64,000 bases of DNA. It comes from Paenalicyclobacillus mengziensis (lineage in GTDB: Bacteria > Bacillota > Bacilli > Alicyclobacillales > Alicyclobacillaceae). The DNA is taken from the NCBI RefSeq assembly GCF_017298635.1, contig NZ_CP071182.1, forward strand, positions 4,068,001 through 4,132,000, in the 5' to 3' direction. Made by a program: the position numbers and the translations under genes. Under the pieces are notes generated by a model. The model had not been told where the DNA came from, ran no database searches, and saw nothing but the letters and a program-made list of their open reading frames with translations. Below are positions 32,894-42,352 of the stretch, piece after piece (positions within the stretch are counted from its first letter, which is position 1; the number at the start of each line of letters is the position of its first letter).

Positions 32894-35029
32894 TTATTGA
32901 ACTGTCCGAAATGACGCACCAATTGTTTGCATGTTCTGCTGTGAGATCGGGTTACCAGGTGTCAAATTTTCGATGGTGATGTACGTACTCCTGCTTTGGA
33001 AACTGAGAAAACTGTTCTGTCCGCCAACCATGTACATTGCTGCATGCCCGTCAACGGTGACGCTCGACTGCGTTGTGATGTCGGTTGGCTGACCAATGGG
33101 CGATGTGCTTTCAATAACCCAGATGTTCTTGTAGTCAAGAATCAGGTTGCCCTTGCCCCCGTTTTTGACAATCGTGAGCACATCCCCCGGCATTCCCTGA
33201 TACGGAATCGAAGCCGCTACGCCAACAGTTTGTGCTGTTTGCTTTATCTGCCCTAGCTCTGTCTGTGTGTAATGAATCGGTGCCGTTGTTACCTGGCTTT
33301 GCCCCTGCCCCTGTGCTGCTGCGCCGAAGACAGCGGGGTCGACCCAATCCGGAAATTTGTTATTCGTAGGATACCAGTATGTCCGGGTTCCCGATGGCAG
33401 TTGAGCATGGTGCAATGTGTATCCTGGCAAACTCTGCAGGAGACTCATCTTCGGTGCTGTTTCAAGCGACCCTTGAATGTTTTGAATCAGTTGCTTATCT
33501 AATGCCTGTTCATCCGCAGGTGCATATTGCAGCATCGCCATCGATACTTTCGGCGCCCATTTGTTCACTTCGTTCTGAGTGGTTTGGGTTGGAATAATTG
33601 GTCCAACTTGACGAAAGTAGAGGACAGCGTAAATTTCCTCAAGCATAGCCTGAGAAAACACATAGACGGTCTGTTGACTACTTGTACTGGTCCCCACAGG
33701 TCGACCAACTTCTCGATAATACCCACCTCGAACGACGTACCCCGGAATGGCTGCCGGTGGCGATGCGTTAAAGTGCTCCTTGATTTTCTGTGGTGTATCC
33801 AAAGCCACCCACGCCTCGTCCAATGGATTGTTCAGGAGAACCGAAATTTCACCAAACAGCTGTTGCCGTGTTTCATCAGCGTAACTCCCCGGATTCAGCG
33901 GAAACCTGGCTGCCCAATCAATACCCTCGGGTAAATACCCGTGATTCCAAAAAGCAGGATCCATTTCCCACACCATTTTGCTATCCTGCTGCTTTCCCTT
34001 CATGACATAACCGTTCCAGTAGTTCGCCAACCCATCCGCGCCGATAGTGACCTCTTTTTTGAGCATACTCAACATCTTTTGCTCATCTTGTGACACGACA
34101 GACTGCGGCTCGGGGCGTACAATGTATTGGTTATTGTCGGTAGGTTGGGCAGGAAATGCGCCGATCCACGGTCCAGTTCCGATGTAGACAGTTTGTCCTA
34201 TCTGCGTAAACGCCGGAGCATCCGATTCAGTGGAAGCCGCAGACGTGTTCGGCGGAATCGAGTACACGTAAAACACGTGTGATTGGGTGTTGATAGCGAC
34301 AATCCGATTCCAGTAACGGAAACCATTTATCATTTGAGGAATTGGCGGAGTCTGCGGTCCTTTCATGGCAATCCAAACCCATGAACCGCTTCGCCCAATT
34401 ACCTGATTATCGAACTTCGCGGGATTTGTCATAATCTCAGACGCATATCCGGGAAGCGACCACGGAAGCATGAATACACTCGTACCATTATGGGCTAAGG
34501 AAATTTGAATTGGTTTTGTGTATTGGAGCATTCCAAATTTTAAGCTCCAGGTCCCGCTGTACCCGCTTGGTTGCACACTCGAATGAGCCGAACCGAAAGT
34601 ACCATGATTCAAGTTCACCGCTGCAGACTTGTAGTTGGGTTGAAGGACAGTACCTTGTGTAACGTCGTATTCAGCCTCCACATCGAGGCTCCCGTTGCTG
34701 GGTTTTAAAGCGACAATCTGGGCATCGGGACCAAAGATAGACAAATTGTTATAGTACCAGCCATAGTTCACCGGACCTTTTGTAGGTGCTGCCGACCCGC
34801 TGGATGAATTCGTGGAATCGTTCACATTACCGGAAACATTTGTAGATAAAGTAGTATTGTTCTGATGTGCTGCCCCACTGCTACGAACGTTCTTCGCATG
34901 TGTGGCATGAATAGTGTTCACAGCTGTCGCAGGTCCTGTGTCTTTCCCGCTAGGTGCACCACATCCTGCAACAGTGGTCATGATTGCTACGGTCATTGCA
35001 GCCGTGGAGAGCCTCCTGTATCCAACCAC
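32894..35029 (-). CDS. Large secreted lipoprotein of unknown function
   Basis: A 711-residue protein from GTG 35029, set by AGGAGGG ten bases upstream. A lipoprotein signal peptide (TTVAGCGAP) is followed by a low-complexity Ser/Thr/Asn linker of about 70 residues and a large extracellular domain with many aromatic and beta-rich stretches. The last 100 residues (HAAMYMVGGQ, YITIENL, IGASFRTV) recall the DUF4367-like or lipoprotein-sorting carrier fold. The middle part is not recognised. The linker style is like that of the peptide-binding lipoproteins here. No enzyme motif is seen. It could be a cell-surface binding protein. Confidence 0.75.
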   Translation of the reverse strand: MVGYRRLSTAAMTVAIMTTVAGCGAPSGKDTGPATAVNTIHATHAKNVRSSGAAHQNNTTLSTNVSGNVNDSTNSSSGSAAPTKGPVNYGWYYNNLSIFGPDAQIVALKPSNGSLDVEAEYDVTQGTVLQPNYKSAAVNLNHGTFGSAHSSVQPSGYSGTWSLKFGMLQYTKPIQISLAHNGTSVFMLPWSLPGYASEIMTNPAKFDNQVIGRSGSWVWIAMKGPQTPPIPQMINGFRYWNRIVAINTQSHVFYVYSIPPNTSAASTESDAPAFTQIGQTVYIGTGPWIGAFPAQPTDNNQYIVRPEPQSVVSQDEQKMLSMLKKEVTIGADGLANYWNGYVMKGKQQDSKMVWEMDPAFWNHGYLPEGIDWAARFPLNPGSYADETRQQLFGEISVLLNNPLDEAWVALDTPQKIKEHFNASPPAAIPGYVVRGGYYREVGRPVGTSTSSQQTVYVFSQAMLEEIYAVLYFRQVGPIIPTQTTQNEVNKWAPKVSMAMLQYAPADEQALDKQLIQNIQGSLETAPKMSLLQSLPGYTLHHAQLPSGTRTYWYPTNNKFPDWVDPAVFGAAAQGQGQSQVTTAPIHYTQTELGQIKQTAQTVGVAASIPYQGMPGDVLTIVKNGGKGNLILDYKNIWVIESTSPIGQPTDITTQSSVTVDGHAAMYMVGGQNSFLSFQSRSTYITIENLTPGNPISQQNMQTIGASFRTVQ

Positions 35030-35337
35030 GCCATCATTCCCTCCTACTGTCCTACCAAAGTTAGACGATGCGGCACTCACTTTCGTTACATTTTGTTGCG
35101 TGTTGCTCTGGGTGATGCCTGGTTCGCTGTATCGACGAAACCCTCAGGCATTTCATCGACTTGCAGACAAGAATGGGCACCTAAAGCTACACGAAGATTC
35201 GCTGCAAAACATTCAGGTGAACGTACAACTTTACGGTCGTGGAAGAACAACAGAACCGTCGACTCGATTCACGTCATAACCCCTTTCAGATGGTATACCT
35301 TTGGGGCACTCTCACAGACCACAGCGAGATTTTGCAA
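35030..35337. other. Intergenic region between TetR gene and lipoprotein gene
   Basis: About 300 bases. It carries the lipoprotein ribosome site at its left end. No other feature seen. Confidence 0.35.
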
Positions 35338-35952
35338 TCAATCCACTTTTACCCCATTCAATAAAAGCTGCCGAGTCGTTTGTAAAATTCGTTCCGATGA
35401 AAAACCCTTGCGAATGAAGATGTTCATCACCAATGGAGATAAAAGGACATAGGCGGTATACTCCGCATCGAGGGGTTGGACTTCTCCTGATTCCATACCC
35501 GTTGTGAGGAGTTGCATGATTTTTTCTCGTGCCCAGGCGTAAAAGGGTATGTGATGGAACACATGCCTGCGTTCGGAGAGTGCAACTTCTACGAGTGCAC
35601 TGACCATTTCAGAATTCTCATCAGTAAACTGCACGATTTGCTCAAGCAATTCCTCGACAAGCTGCAAAGCCTTGTCTGTGCTCGCCTGAGCGCGTATTTC
35701 GAATGTGTTTTGGAATTCTTCTATAGTCTCCCGTAGGAGTGCCTCGCACAGGGCTCCCTTGTCAGTATATTGTCGGTATAATGTGCCTTGACCAATACCG
35801 GCCTCACGAGCGATTTGACGCATGCTGACCGCCCTTACACCATTTCCCGCAAAAAGCCTTCTGGCCGTAGTCAAGATAAGTTGACGATTTTCTATGGATT
35901 CTCTGCGTTCTTTGCGTTTTCGTGCTCCATTCATTGGCTTAATCTCGTTCAT
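35338..35952 (-). CDS. TetR/AcrR-family transcriptional regulator
   Basis: A 204-residue regulator with an N-terminal helix-turn-helix (RRLFAGNGVRAVSMRQIA, REAGIGQGTLYRQYTDKGAL) and a C-terminal ligand domain with no recognised ligand. The ATG at 35952 follows GGGAGG; a longer frame to 35997 exists. It is divergent from the operon at 36096 and two matching 20-bp palindromes lie between them, so it very likely represses itself and that operon. A third copy of the palindrome lies upstream of the gene at 49721-49981. Confidence 0.9.
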   Translation of the reverse strand: MNEIKPMNGARKRKERRESIENRQLILTTARRLFAGNGVRAVSMRQIAREAGIGQGTLYRQYTDKGALCEALLRETIEEFQNTFEIRAQASTDKALQLVEELLEQIVQFTDENSEMVSALVEVALSERRHVFHHIPFYAWAREKIMQLLTTGMESGEVQPLDAEYTAYVLLSPLVMNIFIRKGFSSERILQTTRQLLLNGVKVD

Positions 35953-35995
35953 GTCATCCTCCCATACACCTATGGTATATCCTTGTCCCATTGAC

Positions 35996-36015
35996 AAATG
36001 GACCGCAGTCCGTTT
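35996..36015. promoter_or_regulatory. TetR operator 1
   Basis: Palindrome AAATGGAC-CGCA-GTCCGTTT, 7 of 8 positions symmetric. It lies between the divergent TetR gene and the 36096 operon. Confidence 0.7.
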
Positions 36016-36024
36016 AAACTAAGT

Positions 36025-36044
36025 ATATGGACTATGTTCCGTTT
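36025..36044. promoter_or_regulatory. TetR operator 2
   Basis: ATATGGAC-TATG-TTCCGTTT, a weaker match to operator 1 with the same 4-base centre. It is 29 bases from operator 1, close to three helical turns, which suits cooperative binding. Confidence 0.6.
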
Positions 36045-36095
36045 AAACAAGTTTTTACGCGAGCGGTCAAATAGAACGTAAGGAGCGGAATTTTA

Positions 36096-36383
36096 ATGAA
36101 ACGGTTTCTGATATCCGCCGAGTTTCACGCCCCCTCAAAAGCGCGTGATAAGGTCTCACGCGTACTGTCGTCACTTGGAGAGACCTACGAGCCACAAAAA
36201 TCATTATGGATCGTCTACAGCGATTGCACAAAAGACGAGATCGGCAAACGGGTGAGGTCCGTTATGGACAATCAGGACCACTTGCTCGTTACAAACATCG
36301 GTGGAGTTTATTTTGTGGGGCAGGACCAGGGGTTCAATAAATATCTCACACAGCACATAAATCAGCATTCGCAGGTGGAGTAG
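36096..36383 (+). CDS. Small Cas2-fold-like (SinR-type) protein
   Basis: A 95-residue protein starting at ATG 36096 after AAGGAGCGG. The pattern KRFLISAEF, then LSSLGE, LWIVYSD and DHLLVTNIGG resembles the small ferredoxin-fold proteins often labelled SinR family and related to Cas2/VapD: a first strand, a helix, an LG..SLWIV second strand and a final LLV strand. No nuclease activity can be inferred. It is the first gene of a three-gene operon under TetR control. No CRISPR array or cas1 gene is in the window. Confidence 0.55.
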   Translation: MKRFLISAEFHAPSKARDKVSRVLSSLGETYEPQKSLWIVYSDCTKDEIGKRVRSVMDNQDHLLVTNIGGVYFVGQDQGFNKYLTQHINQHSQVE

Positions 36384-36386
36384 CTC

Positions 36387-36896
36387 ATGTCAAGGACACC
36401 GAACCAAAAACAGTTGCTCGCGAATTTAGCCTATGAACTCATACTAAGTCATGGGCTGTATTCAAATATATGTACGGAGAACAATATTTCATGTAGTCAA
36501 CTCATTGTCTTGAAGCGACTAAGTGAGATTGATGAAACTTGCTGTAAGAAAATGTGCTTGGATCTTGAAATAGTCCCAAGCACATTTACAGGTATCTGTA
36601 ACGTACTTGAGAAAAAGGGGTACATTACGCGTCATTACTCGGCACTTGACAGGAGACAGGTGTATATCTCCTTAACGGATTCCGGTAAGTCTTGCCTACA
36701 GCACGTGCATGATACTATGATTGACCACTTGCGTTTAGTTTCCCAAACATTCGATGAATCAGACATCGAAAAAACCACGGTTTTGCTACAAGAGTTTAAT
36801 CGCCAATTACGTAGCGAGAAATCGAACGACAATCTCTCAAAAGGTTTGCGAGTGAAACCGGTCTCAGGAGGCAGAATTCATGCAGTATCTCGGTAA
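36387..36896 (+). CDS. MarR-family transcriptional regulator
   Basis: A 169-residue MarR regulator with a winged-helix core (LVLKRLSEID-type helix, VPSTFTGICNVLEKKGYITRHYSALDRRQVYISLTDSG). The DRR wing motif is typical of the family. It contains several cysteines near the helix-turn-helix (TCCKKMC and ISCS), which might allow redox sensing. It starts three bases after the previous gene, after GGTGGAG, so it is in the same operon. The operon thus holds two layers of control, TetR outside and MarR inside. Confidence 0.85.
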   Translation: MSRTPNQKQLLANLAYELILSHGLYSNICTENNISCSQLIVLKRLSEIDETCCKKMCLDLEIVPSTFTGICNVLEKKGYITRHYSALDRRQVYISLTDSGKSCLQHVHDTMIDHLRLVSQTFDESDIEKTTVLLQEFNRQLRSEKSNDNLSKGLRVKPVSGGRIHAVSR

Positions 36897-37110
36897 GCCC
36901 GTTCATCGAGGGAACGTTGTTACAGTCCATGTCGGCTCCGAATTGGTCGGGGTTCAGGGGTATGTAACACGGGTTGATGAGGAATCTTGCATCGTGGAGG
37001 CTTTCGTCGACAATAGAACCGCCCGGTATAGATGCACTGTATCCAATGGGGGAAATATGTTAATTGGTGTATCCGTAAAAAATGCGGGAGATTACCATGA
37101 CCACGCCTAA
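36880..37110 (+). CDS. Small hypothetical protein
   Basis: A 76-residue protein whose ATG at 36880 follows AGGAGGCAGAATTC and overlaps the MarR gene by 17 bases. It is beta-rich (VVTVHVGSELVGVQGYVTRVDEESCIVEAFV), like a small SH3-type or OB-like barrel. Family not recognised. Last gene of the TetR-controlled operon; a hairpin follows. Confidence 0.65.
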   Translation: MQYLGKPVHRGNVVTVHVGSELVGVQGYVTRVDEESCIVEAFVDNRTARYRCTVSNGGNMLIGVSVKNAGDYHDHA

Positions 37111-37156
37111 AAGTGGTTTCCAACACAGGTTTATCAAAGTCTTGTAGCACGAGTCT

Positions 37157-37193
37157 GAGAGGGCTTGAGCACCTTCTGGTGCCAGGCCCTCTC
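37157..37193. terminator. Hairpin between convergent operons
   Basis: A stem of GAGAGGGC with GCCCTCTC and an inner GCACC/GGTGC pairing. It lies between the small-protein gene and the convergent EIIC gene. No long T-tract, so probably bidirectional. Confidence 0.65.
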
Positions 37194-37241
37194 AATTCTC
37201 TATACAGGGCCCTTCAAGTGACGTGAGAGAGGCTCTGGTCT

Positions 37242-38375
37242 CTAACTTTCTACAGCATTGTACGCTGACTCTGGTGTTTCCGTCGCCTTTTCATACCCAA
37301 ACAAGATGGTGAGCACCATGGCCATAAGAAACGCGACCAACATTCCAATGACATAGGGGACCATAGGCGTAAACAGGGGAATCGACAAAAAACTTGGAAA
37401 TGCCAAGGCACTCATTTTAACACCGGCAGCTCCGGATATCGCTCCACCAACAGCCCCTGCAATAGCTACGTATATAAAGGTTCGCCGATAAGGCAAGAAC
37501 AGTCCATAGAGAATTGGTCTTGTTTCTCCCGAGAGAATACCTGGGAGCAGGCTTGCCCCTGCGAGCGACTTTAGACGCACATCTCTCGATCGAATCAGCA
37601 TGCCAAGTGCAAACCCTATCTGCGCAAAGACGCCTGCAGACGCTGTTGCCATCAGCGGATCCCCACCGTGACTGATGTCTTGGATTGCAATAGGGACAAG
37701 GGCCATGTGAAGTCCTATCACAGTGAGAAAAGTCCAAGCCGCGCCGAGAACGGCTCCTGCCAGTAGGCCACTCTTGGAAAAGAGAAACAGCACCACAGTA
37801 CTCACCAGTTCACCCGCATAGGTTCCAAACGGTCCCAAGACCATGGCTGTTAGTGGAACGATGATGATGAGTGACAACATCGGAACCATGAAAAGTTGCA
37901 TATCTCGATGGATGACCTTTTTAAGAAACTTTTCTAAAAGTGCGTATACAGGTGTCGCAATGAAGATAGGAAAAATCGTCGACGAGTAATTTGCAAGTAC
38001 AACAGGTATTCCAAGAAATGATGATACCGAACCGTGTTGAAGCAATCCCGTAAAGTTTGGCTCTAATAATGCCGCCCCAATGGCTCCACCAATCCACGGG
38101 TTAGCACCCAACGCCATTGAGCCGGTAATACCCATTAAAATCGGCATGAAGTAAAATACAGAGTTACCTGCGGCCGCCAAGATTAAGTACGTACCGGTGG
38201 TTGGCGACAGCCAGTGCAACATTGTCAGTATTGCGAGCAACGCCTTGATGGTAGCCGCACCTGCAAACACCGGGATCAGTGGCCCCAAGCTACCCGAGAT
38301 GAACTGAAAGACAGTTTGTATCACGGTCACTTTCGGTTCGGTCTGCTGAACTTTCTTCTCACCTTGCTCATTCAT
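37242..38375 (-). CDS. Stand-alone PTS EIIC-type permease (beta-glucoside family)
   Basis: A 377-residue membrane protein that matches only the EIIC domain of beta-glucoside/sucrose PTS permeases, with about ten helices (GTYLILAAAGNSVFYFMPI, LEPNFTGLL, GLHMALVPI, LSGETRPILYG). The EIIB and EIIA domains are missing and are not encoded next door. The ATG at 38375 follows GAGGTG. It lies downstream of uidA on the same strand. Since beta-glucuronidase takes unphosphorylated glucuronides, it may import glucuronides without phosphorylation, or pair with EIIB/EIIA from elsewhere. Confidence 0.8.
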   Translation of the reverse strand: MNEQGEKKVQQTEPKVTVIQTVFQFISGSLGPLIPVFAGAATIKALLAILTMLHWLSPTTGTYLILAAAGNSVFYFMPILMGITGSMALGANPWIGGAIGAALLEPNFTGLLQHGSVSSFLGIPVVLANYSSTIFPIFIATPVYALLEKFLKKVIHRDMQLFMVPMLSLIIIVPLTAMVLGPFGTYAGELVSTVVLFLFSKSGLLAGAVLGAAWTFLTVIGLHMALVPIAIQDISHGGDPLMATASAGVFAQIGFALGMLIRSRDVRLKSLAGASLLPGILSGETRPILYGLFLPYRRTFIYVAIAGAVGGAISGAAGVKMSALAFPSFLSIPLFTPMVPYVIGMLVAFLMAMVLTILFGYEKATETPESAYNAVES

Positions 38376-38529
38376 GTGTACACACCTCGACATCAGAATT
38401 GAAATCTTTCAGTCTCAAAACCACGAATATTCCTGAAATATCTCCACTGTTGTTTCCGTTTACAGTGGCATCCAGATTCCTCTAGTCTTCGAATACCGAA
38501 CCTAAACGCTTATTAGAGCTACCCACTGT

Positions 38530-40335
38530 CTAACGTTGTGGCTTATAGTCAAAATCAGGAATGGACATCCACCTCGTACGCAGTTCATGTGCGGCGTACT
38601 TCGGCTTTCTGTCCCGTGTGAATATCCCCTTCTTATTTCCCTGTACCCGCATAACTCCTTGACTCGTTCCGAAGTCAGCAAAATTCCATACCTGCTCGCC
38701 GACGAAGTTATCAAACTGGTCAAAGACCTCGTGATTTGCCCGTAAAAAGGCCACCTGGTACTCTTCGGTAAACATCACCGCATCGACGTCATGTAATCCA
38801 GCGACGGTATCCGCACCGTATTCGGTCATCACAATCGGTTTGCCGGGGCAGCGTCCACTCCATCCGTTGAATTCGTCGCGAAGTCTGGACTTCGCCGTCT
38901 CTAAGTCCCCACTTTCGACGTACCAACCGTAATACCGGTTTAGCGCCAGCACATCGACTAAATCAGCTACCTGGCATGTCTCAGGTGTTGACCACTGGTG
39001 TGTGACAATCGTTACAGGCCTTTTCTGTGGGTCGCATTCCTTAGCCAGTTCGACAAGTGGCTTGAAATACTCATAGGCTCCCTCTTCTTCAGAGGCCGGC
39101 TCATTGGCAATGGACCACATGACGACGCTTGGGTGGTTCTTGTCCCTCGCAATGAGCTCCTCAATCACAGTCCGATGATGGTCAAAAGTCTGTATATGTT
39201 CCCATGTGTTTCGCTTTTCACGGCTTCCAAATAGTGCAGCTGCGAAATTCAGATGTACGCCTACCGCAGGTACCTCATCGATGATGACAAATCCCTCTCT
39301 GTCAGCGAGCCTCATCAGTTCTTCCGAGTACGGATAGTGCGACGTGCGGAAGGAGTTTGCACCAATCCATTTCATCAACTTGAAATCCAGTACATTGACT
39401 GCTTCGTCGAAGCCTCTGCCATGAACTGCAGAATCCTCGTGCTTTCCGAACCCTTTAAAATAAAATGGTCTGCCGTTGATGAGAAATTTCGCGTCTTTTA
39501 CCTCTACGGTGCGGACGCCGAACGGCTGCTCATAAACATCGATGACGTTATCTTCCCGGAGCAGCTCAACCTTTAAGGTGTAGAGATAGGAATTTAGTGG
39601 TTCCCACAGTCTCACATTTTTAATGTCGAGTATCCCGTGCACGTCAGTGGACTGGGCAACGACAGCACCAGATTCATCAACAACGCTTGTTCGAATATTT
39701 GCATCACCGACCCTCTCAACCTCATAGCGAACATGCCCTGTTCCATTCACAACATCCGTAATCACCGTTACGTCCTTCACGTAGGTGTGCGGCGTCGTAT
39801 AAACCTTCACTGGCCTGTGAATCCCTGCGTAGTTAAAGAAGTCGAAATTCGGACTGTTTCGAACCACCTTGCCAAGACCCGCCACTTCTTTTTCGGTGTA
39901 CGTTCCAACTGGCAGCGTGGTTTCATCTACGATATTGTTGACTGCAACCGTCAGGCGGTTTGATCCAGATTGCAAGAACTGGTTAATCTCAGCTTCGAAG
40001 GGCGTGAACCCACCTTTGTGTTCCGTAACAAGTTTCCCATTCACGTAGACCTTTCCCGTATGGGTCACTGACCCAAACCGTAGAACAACGCGTTGTGACA
40101 AAAGCAACTTCGGTACCGAGAAATCCCGTTCATACCAAACCCATCCGACGTGGTTTCGAATATCACCTGTCACGCCCACATCGTTGTAAGAGGCCGGCAC
40201 CGCCATCGGAATCGAATCCGTGAGCTCGCTTTCATACCACTTTTCGTCAAAACCATTCCCCAGGTCCAGTTTGAAACTCCAGACGCCGTTCAAGTCAATG
40301 ATTGCTCTCGAGTCTGTGGTGATTGGATACAACAT
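38530..40335 (-). CDS. uidA: Beta-glucuronidase (GH2)
   Basis: Glycoside hydrolase family 2 beta-glucuronidase, 601 residues. It hydrolyses glucuronides to D-glucuronate. The acid/base Glu is in [11 protein letters not shown] and the nucleophile Glu in MTEYGADT; the [13 protein letters not shown] loop carries the Asn-Lys pair that recognises the uronate carboxylate. The N-terminus [12 protein letters not shown] aligns with the E. coli protein, which decides the start at 40335 over the longer frame to 40368. No signal peptide, so it acts in the cytoplasm after uptake. Two CG-centred operators and a cre-like site lie upstream. Confidence 0.95.
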   Translation of the reverse strand: MLYPITTDSRAIIDLNGVWSFKLDLGNGFDEKWYESELTDSIPMAVPASYNDVGVTGDIRNHVGWVWYERDFSVPKLLLSQRVVLRFGSVTHTGKVYVNGKLVTEHKGGFTPFEAEINQFLQSGSNRLTVAVNNIVDETTLPVGTYTEKEVAGLGKVVRNSPNFDFFNYAGIHRPVKVYTTPHTYVKDVTVITDVVNGTGHVRYEVERVGDANIRTSVVDESGAVVAQSTDVHGILDIKNVRLWEPLNSYLYTLKVELLREDNVIDVYEQPFGVRTVEVKDAKFLINGRPFYFKGFGKHEDSAVHGRGFDEAVNVLDFKLMKWIGANSFRTSHYPYSEELMRLADREGFVIIDEVPAVGVHLNFAAALFGSREKRNTWEHIQTFDHHRTVIEELIARDKNHPSVVMWSIANEPASEEEGAYEYFKPLVELAKECDPQKRPVTIVTHQWSTPETCQVADLVDVLALNRYYGWYVESGDLETAKSRLRDEFNGWSGRCPGKPIVMTEYGADTVAGLHDVDAVMFTEEYQVAFLRANHEVFDQFDNFVGEQVWNFADFGTSQGVMRVQGNKKGIFTRDRKPKYAAHELRTRWMSIPDFDYKPQR

Positions 40336-40388
40336 ACTCAGCACCCCGTTTCTTATTTCTGAAACCATTGATTGACCAATCCATTCCT

Positions 40389-40403
40389 AACAAGCGCTTA
40401 CAC
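40389..40403. promoter_or_regulatory. cre-like catabolite site upstream of uidA
   Basis: TGTAAGCGCTTGT on the minus strand matches the CcpA cre consensus with one mismatch. It lies about 60 bases upstream of the uidA start, where it could block transcription. Confidence 0.5.
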
Positions 40404-40410
40404 AAATTGA

Positions 40411-40424
40411 TGCACACGTGAACA
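40411..40424. promoter_or_regulatory. Uronate operator 1
   Basis: TGCACACGTGAACA on the plus strand (TGTTCACGTGTGCA on the minus). It is an imperfect palindrome centred on CG as for LacI-family operators. Same motif at 40489 and 45711. Confidence 0.65.
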
Positions 40425-40488
40425 TAATACTACACATTGAATAAGTAAAATATATTTATTTACATTAAGTATTCTATAACACACACAA

Positions 40489-40502
40489 TGCACACGTAAA
40501 CA
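40489..40502. promoter_or_regulatory. Uronate operator 2
   Basis: TGCACACGTAAACA, second copy, 78 bases from operator 1. It overlaps a possible minus-strand promoter (TTTACG, 16 bases, TATAGA) for uidA. Confidence 0.6.
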
Positions 40503-40606
40503 ACAATTCTTGGTTATACGCTTGGTGACTGCTCCGTTTCGGTTTGAATGGGCAGATAACAGCCCGAACCGAACCCAAACTACCCTCGTTGAGTCCGAGG
40601 TGAACG

Positions 40607-41620
40607 TTATCGTTGTAGACGAAATTCTCCTGTCTTAAAAAGACGCTCAACCTCCGCAGGGGTAGCAGCAACCGTATCTCCAGAAATTGTGTGCTTCAGG
40701 GCAGCGGAAGCGGTTGCGAACTCCACCTTATATTGCTCGTCTTGTTTGGTCAGATAGCTGTAAATAAAGCCTGCCGTAAAGGCATCTCCCGTCCCAACTC
40801 GGTCTACAATATCGACGGTGTATGCCTGCGAAGCGTAGATATCCTTCCCATCGAAAATGAGGCCCTGATAGCGATTTCTAGAAGCGGATTCTACACTCCG
40901 TATGGAGGACGCGATAAACGTAAAGGGGTATCGTACATGAACTTTGCGATACAGATTCTCGTAATAATCCTGGATGTCATTTTTGGCGAATCGCTCATCT
41001 ACTTTGATTCCCAGTATGTTCGTAAAATCAAGATGGCCAGCAAATACGATGTCCACGTATTCCAATACCTGCTCGAACTTCTTCGTTGCCTCTTCAAGGG
41101 ACCAAAGCTTGCTTCGGTAGTTAAAGTCGAAACTCACTTTCAAACCTGTCTCTTTTGCCTTTTCCATACATGCTTTGGCCAACTGAAAACTGCTCTCACT
41201 GATGCCAAGCGTGATCCCCGAAACATGGAACAAATCGCGTCCGGCAAAAATCTCATCGAGGTCAAACTCATCGATGCGAGCCTGTGCAATGGACGAATGC
41301 TTTCGGTCATAGATGACTTTGCTGGGACGAATGGAATACCCGTTTTCCAAGTAATACACACCAAGGCGGTCTCCGCCTCGGACCACGTGAGAAACGTCAA
41401 CCCCAAACCCTCGTAATGTGTGGATGGCTGCATCTCCAAGCTCATGCTCCGGCAGCTTTGTTACCAACGCGGTTTCAACACCGTACTGGCTCAGCGCAAC
41501 GGCAACATTCGCCTCACTGCCTCCGTAGTTGACTTCTAAAGTCCGACTGTCGACAAGCCTGTTTCGATTTGGCGGCGACAAACGCAAGAGGACTTCCCCT
41601 AACGTGACAACGCGCCCCAT
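40607..41620 (-). CDS. kdgK: 2-keto-3-deoxygluconate kinase
   Basis: PfkB/ribokinase-family sugar kinase of 337 residues. It phosphorylates 2-keto-3-deoxygluconate to KDPG. N-terminal GGSEANVAVALSQYG and the C-terminal DRVGTGDAFTAGF motif with the catalytic Asp are clear. The ATG at 41620 follows GGAAGTAGG and overlaps the eda stop by one base. As the product is the substrate of the aldolase encoded just upstream, the pair completes glucuronate breakdown to pyruvate and glyceraldehyde-3-phosphate. Last gene of the uxaC operon. Confidence 0.92.
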   Translation of the reverse strand: MGRVVTLGEVLLRLSPPNRNRLVDSRTLEVNYGGSEANVAVALSQYGVETALVTKLPEHELGDAAIHTLRGFGVDVSHVVRGGDRLGVYYLENGYSIRPSKVIYDRKHSSIAQARIDEFDLDEIFAGRDLFHVSGITLGISESSFQLAKACMEKAKETGLKVSFDFNYRSKLWSLEEATKKFEQVLEYVDIVFAGHLDFTNILGIKVDERFAKNDIQDYYENLYRKVHVRYPFTFIASSIRSVESASRNRYQGLIFDGKDIYASQAYTVDIVDRVGTGDAFTAGFIYSYLTKQDEQYKVEFATASAALKHTISGDTVAATPAEVERLFKTGEFRLQR

Positions 41621-42261
41621 TATCGACCTACTTCCTTCCTGACTTCGCTAATCTTGGCGACGAATTGTTTTGCCGTTTCCGTAATTTTCCTTGGAGTTCC
41701 CTTTATGAGTTGTCCACCAACACCTACGGCTACAGCTCCATTTCGAATCCAGTCTTGCACGTTTTCGAGACTGACACCACCGGTCGGCATCAGGTTGAGC
41801 TGAGGAAGGGGCCCCTTCACGTCCTTCACAAAGGTTGGTCCAAAGGCACTGCCTGGGAACAGTTTAATGACGTCACAACCAAATTCAAGTGCGTGAATCA
41901 TCTCGGCGATTGTCATGCACCCCGGAAGATAAGGAACTCCATACCGGTTGCACAGCTTTGCCGTTTCTGCGTCAAAACTCGGACCAACAACAAAATCAGC
42001 ACCAGCGAGGATTGCAATCCGAGCCGTTTCTGCGTCGAGCACTGTTCCGGCGCCGACAATCAACTGATGCCCTTTGTCTCTTTCCTTTAAGGCCCGGATT
42101 ACTTCCGAGGCACCAGGAACGGTATAGGTGACTTCAATCGACGAAATACCACCTTTAGCACAGGCGTCCGAAATTTCCTTGGCCTGCTCTACACCTTGCG
42201 CACGTACCACCGCGACAATCCCGGCCTCTGCAATCGACCGAATCACGTTCCACTTTCTCAT
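41620..42261 (-). CDS. eda: KDPG/KHG aldolase
   Basis: 2-keto-3-deoxy-6-phosphogluconate aldolase, 213 residues, class I TIM barrel. It shows IEVTYTVPGA, VGAGTVLDAE, the Schiff-base Lys in DVIKLFPGSAFG, and LMPTGGVSLENV for the phosphate. The ATG at 42261 follows AAAGAGGTGAG. Splits KDPG to pyruvate and glyceraldehyde-3-phosphate. It is translationally coupled to kdgK and lies 91 bases after the mannonate oxidoreductase gene. Confidence 0.94.
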   Translation of the reverse strand: MRKWNVIRSIAEAGIVAVVRAQGVEQAKEISDACAKGGISSIEVTYTVPGASEVIRALKERDKGHQLIVGAGTVLDAETARIAILAGADFVVGPSFDAETAKLCNRYGVPYLPGCMTIAEMIHALEFGCDVIKLFPGSAFGPTFVKDVKGPLPQLNLMPTGGVSLENVQDWIRNGAVAVGVGGQLIKGTPRKITETAKQFVAKISEVRKEVGR

Positions 42262-42352
42262 TTCGCGCTCACCTCTTTTTAACTCTTGCCGATGCCACCA
42301 CGTTCAAACTCAAATGCCCGTTCCCCTCGAAATCTGCACCGCTGTTGTCTGT

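Noticed and set aside
36096..36383. CRISPR-associated Cas2
   Set aside because: The protein is only Cas2-fold-like; there is no CRISPR array, cas1 or other cas gene in the window.
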